From the NCBI GenBank assembly GCA_944326695.1, contig CALVEZ010000005.1, positions 1-64,000 on the forward strand: 64,000 nucleotides of DNA, in the 5' to 3' direction. The DNA is from Candidatus Bilophila faecipullorum (GTDB lineage Bacteria > Desulfobacterota > Desulfovibrionia > Desulfovibrionales > Desulfovibrionaceae). The notes beneath the pieces were generated by a model, which ran no database searches, had not been told where the DNA came from, and saw only the letters and a list, made by a program, of their open reading frames with translations. Each line of letters begins with the position of its first letter. Position 1 is the stretch's first letter. Positions 60,456 to 64,000 of this stretch are shown here, in pieces. Made by a program: the position numbers and the translations under genes.

Positions 60456-60889
60456 GGGGGGTACTCCTTCTTGGATACGGATGGGCCGAGGGTGGATTCG
60501 CAAAAGAGCCGGTCGACGACCTCAAGCAGGGCTTCCGGCGTACACGGTTTTTCAAGGCAGGCCGCGGGCGGCGGCAGAGGGCCCTCCGTCAGGCCAAGGG
60601 CGGCTAGGGCGTGTTCGCGCACGGGCACGGGCACCGCCGAGAGCATGACGACCGGGATATGTTTCCACCCGGCGTCGCGGCAGAGCGCCCCATAGAACGT
60701 CAGTCCGCTCTGTTCGGGCATCATGACGTCCAGCGTGATCAGCCCGGGACTCCATTCGGCCAGCATGTCGAGCGCCTCAAGGCCGTTGCGGGCCGTTTTG
60801 ACGGCATAGCCGGCCTTTTCCAGCAGGACTTTGAGAAAATACCGGAAATGGACCTCGTCATCAACGACCAGCACGCGCCGCCCGTCCAT
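60437..60889 (-). CDS. Single-domain response regulator with short C-terminal extension
   Basis: A 150-residue receiver: acidic pair D10-D11, acceptor D54 (ITLDVMMPEQ), and a KP pair near 114 (CLEKPCTP). The proline/alanine-rich insert before it is unusual. It overlaps the next receiver gene by 19 nt and follows the universal stress gene by 4 nt, so they are one transcript. Confidence 0.88.
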   Translation of the reverse strand: MDGRRVLVVDDEVHFRYFLKVLLEKAGYAVKTARNGLEALDMLAEWSPGLITLDVMMPEQSGLTFYGALCRDAGWKHIPVVMLSAVPVPVREHALAALGLTEGPLPPPAACLEKPCTPEALLEVVDRLFCESTLGPSVSKKEYPPCPRRF

Positions 60890-60893
60890 GATC

Positions 60894-61811
60894 CTACTCC
60901 GGGTAGCCCGCGCGGGTCACGCTGGCGACGGGGCAGGCGGATCGCAGAACGACCTGTTCCACCGTGGAGCCGATATCCGCCTCGTCGTCGGGCAGGTCCG
61001 CGGAGTGGTGGGCCATGACGATGAGGTCGGCCTCGTTTTCGCGGGCCACCTTGAGGATTTCCACGTAGGGGATGCCCTCGCGCACGATGACTTCCGCCCC
61101 CTCGAAACCGTCGAGGCGCGAGAGGTAGAGCTTGTCGATTTTTTCGCGCATCCGGGCCGTATGGCGCTCGATCTCCGACTGGTCCATGCTCATGCCCTGA
61201 ATGGTGGTGATGTCCACGGCGTGGACGATGTAGAGCTTGGCCTGCAGTTCCCGGGCGGCCTTGAGCGCGAAGCCGAAGGCGTGGTTGGCGGCGTCGGAGA
61301 AGTCGGTGCAGAAGACGATGTTCGAGAAGAGGTGCCAGCAGGTGGTGCAGGGGCGGTTGACGATGAGCACGGGGCACTGCGCCTTTTTCGCCACGGCGCG
61401 CACGGTGTTGCCGACGATGGAGCGCATCCGGGCGGCGTTGGGATCGCTCGCCGCGCTGCTCGCGCCCATGACGATGAGGTCGGGGCGCAGCGTGCGGGCG
61501 AGGCGCAGGATTTCCGTGGAGGGCACGCCCACGCTCATTTCCATGCGGAAGGGCTGCGTGCAGGCTTCGATCTGGTAGGCGTAGGTGGTGTTGAGCTCCT
61601 CGCGCACCCACTCCTGATAGGCCTCATCGGGCTGTTCCATGTTCCCGCTGCGCGTATCCGTGACGTTGGTGGCGAAGCCGCGCGAGGGCACGCCGTAGCA
61701 ATGGTAGAGCGTGAGCTGCGCTTCCTGCTTTTCCGCCAGCCCGAAAGCCAGCTTTGCGGCGTTGTCGCTGCCGGGCGTTCCCGAACTCGCAAACAGGATG
61801 TTCTTGAACAT
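60894..61811 (-). CDS. Tandem universal stress protein
   Basis: A 305-residue protein of two UspA domains (about 1-150 and 160-300). The first has GASSAASDPNAARMRSIVGN, and the second SNIVFCTDFSDAANHAFGFA with a MAHHSADLPD stretch before STVEQVVLRSACPV. Such proteins bind nucleotides and respond to stress; the partner is unknown. GGAGT precedes ATG 61811. It is part of the transcript running from tmcB to the histidine kinase. Confidence 0.92.
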   Translation of the reverse strand: MFKNILFASSGTPGSDNAAKLAFGLAEKQEAQLTLYHCYGVPSRGFATNVTDTRSGNMEQPDEAYQEWVREELNTTYAYQIEACTQPFRMEMSVGVPSTEILRLARTLRPDLIVMGASSAASDPNAARMRSIVGNTVRAVAKKAQCPVLIVNRPCTTCWHLFSNIVFCTDFSDAANHAFGFALKAARELQAKLYIVHAVDITTIQGMSMDQSEIERHTARMREKIDKLYLSRLDGFEGAEVIVREGIPYVEILKVARENEADLIVMAHHSADLPDDEADIGSTVEQVVLRSACPVASVTRAGYPE

Positions 61812-61815
61812 GGCC

Positions 61816-62334
61816 TTACTCCTTGAGATTACAGGTCAGTGAGCCGCCTTGGAAACCGAGTTCCCATCCCATCCCTTCCAAGAGATCAAACAGCGTGAAC
61901 GACGTTTCGGCGTCCAGCTCGCTTGCAGCCTCGCCGAGCAGGACATGCCGCGCCCGCCCCGTCCGCAGGGGCGTGTCGAGCATGTCCCGCAGGCGGAAAA
62001 AGCGCAGTTCCGGCAAGTCGTCCCCCACGCCTTCGACGGCGAGATAGACGTCCACGCGCGGCGCGCCGGGAAAGCCCGACAATTCCACGCGCTTGGCGAG
62101 GCGCAGGGCTTCGAGGCCGGGGTAGCGGCAGCCCGCGGGCGGGCAGGCTTCGGCCTCTTCGAGCGCCTCGGCCAGGCCCGGGGCCACCTCCCGCGCCAAC
62201 GGACAGCGCCGCAAAAGGCGGAAGAAGGAGCGCAGGGTCGCGTCTTCGTCGATTTCAAGCTTCATCCGCAGAAGCCCGGCAAAGGGGGCGTCTGACGAAA
62301 GCGTCCCGTCGGCGCGCAGCCGGATGGTGTCCAT
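61816..62334 (-). CDS. Conserved protein of the tmc neighbourhood, unknown function
   Basis: A 172-residue soluble protein, acidic, with no recognised domain. It stands between tmcA and the universal stress gene, the place where Desulfovibrio vulgaris has a conserved hypothetical (from memory of that gene order). No signal peptide or heme motif is seen. It starts 9 nt past the tmcA stop. Confidence 0.7.
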   Translation of the reverse strand: MDTIRLRADGTLSSDAPFAGLLRMKLEIDEDATLRSFFRLLRRCPLAREVAPGLAEALEEAEACPPAGCRYPGLEALRLAKRVELSGFPGAPRVDVYLAVEGVGDDLPELRFFRLRDMLDTPLRTGRARHVLLGEAASELDAETSFTLFDLLEGMGWELGFQGGSLTCNLKE

Positions 62335-62343
62335 AGGCGAACC

Positions 62344-62709
62344 TTACTTGTGGCAGCCGCCGCAGGTGGTCGGCCCCTTGTTCAGGTCGCGGTGGCATTC
62401 GATGCACTGTTTATGGTAGGCGCGCATGAGGGGCGTGCGGCCGGAAGCCTTGACCTCGTGGCACTCGGAGCAGGGCGTGCCTTCCGAGCCGACTTCGGGG
62501 TCGATCACGCCGTTCTCGCCGCCGTGGTGACAGATGAGGCAGTCCTCGATCTTGGCGCGTTCGTTGTGCGCGTCGTGGTCGAAGGGGACGGCGGGGCGGC
62601 GGTGGCTTTCAAACGCGTCGGATTTCAGGGTCAGCGCGTGGGCCGTCCCGAGGAGGCCGAAAAGCAGCGTGACGGCGAGTCCGGCGCGGGCAAGAGCGTG
62701 CAGGGGCAT
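62344..62709 (-). CDS. tmcA: TmcA, type II tetraheme cytochrome c3
   Basis: A 121-residue periplasmic cytochrome with a signal peptide (about 1-26). Heme sites are C57LICH, C80SECH, C102IECH and C116GGCH; distal histidines are likely in FDHDAH and YHK. TmcA takes electrons from the periplasmic c3 network and gives them to the Tmc membrane complex. ATG 62709 has GGAGAG 4 nt upstream. It is followed by the conserved gene at 61816. Confidence 0.88.
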   Translation of the reverse strand: MPLHALARAGLAVTLLFGLLGTAHALTLKSDAFESHRRPAVPFDHDAHNERAKIEDCLICHHGGENGVIDPEVGSEGTPCSECHEVKASGRTPLMRAYHKQCIECHRDLNKGPTTCGGCHK

Positions 62710-62820
62710 AGTTCTCTCCAGTGGATTCACGGAAGCGCGGCGCGCCTCCGGGCAGTGTTCCGGGCAAGCGTCGAAGCCTTCCCGCGCGGGAAGGGGGGAA
62801 AGCCCCCCTTCCGCAGGGTA

Positions 62821-64000
62821 TCAGACTTCAGGCTTTTCCATCAGCTCGTAGATGAGGTCGCCGATGAACTTGGTGTGCATCCCGAGCTTGTGGTGCTTGA
62901 TGATGTCCTCAAGGCCGCCGTGACAGTTGTGGCACGGGGCGACCACAGTGTGGACGCCGGTATTGCGCAACTGATCGGCCTTGACCCGGTTGCCTTCCAT
63001 GCGGACGCTCTTGAAGGGCGGGCCGCAGTTGATGATCCCGCCGCCCGCGCTGCAACAGAAGTTGTGCTCGCGGTTGGGCGTCATTTCCACCACGTTGGCG
63101 CAGAGGAAATGGACCACGTCGCGCAGCTTGTCCGCGAGGCCGCGCCCGCGCACGGTGTTGCAGGGGTCGTGGATGGTGACGGGGTCTTCATATTGATGCG
63201 TGATCTTGATTTTGCCTTCGTTGATGAGTTCCCAATAGAACTCGATGGCGTGCACCACCGGGACCGGGGAATCCTTCCAGCCGAGCCAGCGGTTGCCCTG
63301 ATCGTAGACCGAGCGGAAGGCGTGGCCGCATTCGCCCATGACGATGCGTTTGACGCGCAGCTTCTGGGCCAGCTCGAAGTGGGCGCGCTTGATGCGGCCC
63401 ATCATCTCGTAATCGCCCGTGAACATGCACATGTCGCTGTTGTCCCAGCCGGGGCGGGAGGGCATGGTCCAGTCGCAGCCCGCCTGATGGAAGATGGCCG
63501 CGGCCTGATAGATGAGCTGCGTGCGGAATTTCGGCTCCGGCGCGATGACCGAATACATGAAGTCCGCGCCTTCCTTGTCGAGCGGGATGCGGATGCCCGG
63601 GAACTCCTCGCGGGCTTCCTCTTCCTGCCAGATGAGGCTGTCGATCCATTCGTCTTCGCGCACCCACATCTGGTTGAAGGTGCCCGAGTGACTGTTGGCC
63701 GTGTCCTGAATGAAGGTCGGCGTCAGTTCGAGCTTGTTGCAGATGCGCCGCACGAGGCTCATGAGGTAGGCGATGTCCACGCCCACGGGGCAGTAATGGA
63801 TGCAGCGGCGGCACATGTTGCACTCGGTGAAGGCGATCTGGGCGATGCCGCGCATCTGTTCGGCGTTGAGCTTCCCACTTTCGCGGACCATCTTGAAGAT
63901 GGTCTTGTCGAGCTTGGCGACCGGCGTATAGGACGGGTCGTCGGGGTGGGAGAGGCTGAAATGGCAGGCCTTGGCGCAGGCGCCGCAGCGCATGCAGGTC
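62821..64000 (-). CDS. tmcB: TmcB-like iron-sulfur protein (5' end outside the window)
   Basis: About 393 residues of a CCG-domain, heterodisulfide-reductase-like protein. It has two ferredoxin motifs (CMRCGACAKACH and CNMCRRCIHYCP) and two CCG domains (IHDPCN, FCCSAGGG, and PCHNCHGG). The window ends inside the gene: the true start lies beyond 64000. Order tmcB-tmcA-conserved-usp-regulators-kinase matches the Desulfovibrio tmc locus. It would be the cytoplasmic electron-handling subunit of the complex. Confidence 0.85.
   Translation of the reverse strand, partial: TCMRCGACAKACHFSLSHPDDPSYTPVAKLDKTIFKMVRESGKLNAEQMRGIAQIAFTECNMCRRCIHYCPVGVDIAYLMSLVRRICNKLELTPTFIQDTANSHSGTFNQMWVREDEWIDSLIWQEEEAREEFPGIRIPLDKEGADFMYSVIAPEPKFRTQLIYQAAAIFHQAGCDWTMPSRPGWDNSDMCMFTGDYEMMGRIKRAHFELAQKLRVKRIVMGECGHAFRSVYDQGNRWLGWKDSPVPVVHAIEFYWELINEGKIKITHQYEDPVTIHDPCNTVRGRGLADKLRDVVHFLCANVVEMTPNREHNFCCSAGGGIINCGPPFKSVRMEGNRVKADQLRNTGVHTVVAPCHNCHGGLEDIIKHHKLGMHTKFIGDLIYELMEKPEV

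Overview
The window looks like a chromosomal segment of a sulfate-reducing member of the Desulfovibrionaceae. The grounds are gene order and content, not a database match: a six-gene periplasmic nitrate reductase cluster in the order napC-M-A-D-G-H (the arrangement described for Desulfovibrio desulfuricans), a tetraheme cytochrome c3, the start of a Tmc transmembrane redox complex with its usual kinase, response-regulator and universal-stress neighbours, MinD/NifX-type iron-sulfur proteins, and several TRAP transporters. Base composition is high in G+C, so most genes carry long meaningless reading frames on the opposite strand.

Layout. 1-3.3 kb: a flavin reductase-like gene, tRNA-Leu(CAA), then an AT-richer patch with two paralogous helix-turn-helix regulators and a small gene behind a 16-bp palindrome. 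3.5-9.7 kb: a ferritin-like protein, an EamA transporter, a (TC)32 microsatellite, a phosphoesterase and a MATE transporter. 9.9-15.3 kb: napCMADGH on the minus strand behind a sigma-54 type promoter. 15.5-16.0 kb: degenerate repeats spaced every 60-61 bp. 16.2-21.8 kb: a phenylacetate-CoA ligase, a DUF1786-like protein, a conserved small protein, gluQ and an EamA transporter. 21.8-23.3 kb: trpB alone, behind a trp attenuator whose leader peptide has three tandem Trp codons. 23.5-27.2 kb: a TAXI-type TRAP system. 27.9-30.3 kb: a ModE-like regulator and an alanine/glycine:cation symporter. 31.0-39.0 kb: rho, hom, aroC, recD2 and a lipoprotein-like SH3/NlpC hydrolase. 39.5-45.6 kb: an atypical receiver protein, a DctPQM TRAP operon with an unrecognised cysteine-rich protein, and a GntR regulator. 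46.0-48.9 kb: a NifX / two MinD-ferredoxin ATPases / DUF134-NifX cluster. 49-53.6 kb: small genes, a rhodanese, a second 60-bp periodic array, a sodium symporter, a macro-domain protein and a pseudopilin. 53.6-64 kb: a third periodic array, cytochrome c3, three histidine kinases, two response regulators, a universal stress protein, a conserved protein, tmcA and the truncated tmcB.

How the parts fit. Most identifiable metabolism is anaerobic respiration and redox control: nitrate reduction in the periplasm (Nap), periplasmic cytochrome c3 and the Tmc complex passing electrons across the membrane, and a dense set of sensors beside them. Solute uptake (two TRAP systems, two sodium symporters) and amino-acid genes (trpB, hom, aroC) make up much of the rest.

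The least explained structures lie between genes. First, three or four intergenic loci carry degenerate 20-30 nt repeats at a 50-61 bp period with unrelated sequence between copies. This is the geometry of a CRISPR array, but the repeats are too diverged to call one and no cas gene is present. Second, at least five copies of a roughly 80-130 nt element (a purine/pyrimidine hairpin followed by a C-rich, G-poor tail) sit just after stop codons in the orientation of the upstream gene; they look like a dispersed family of transcription-end elements.
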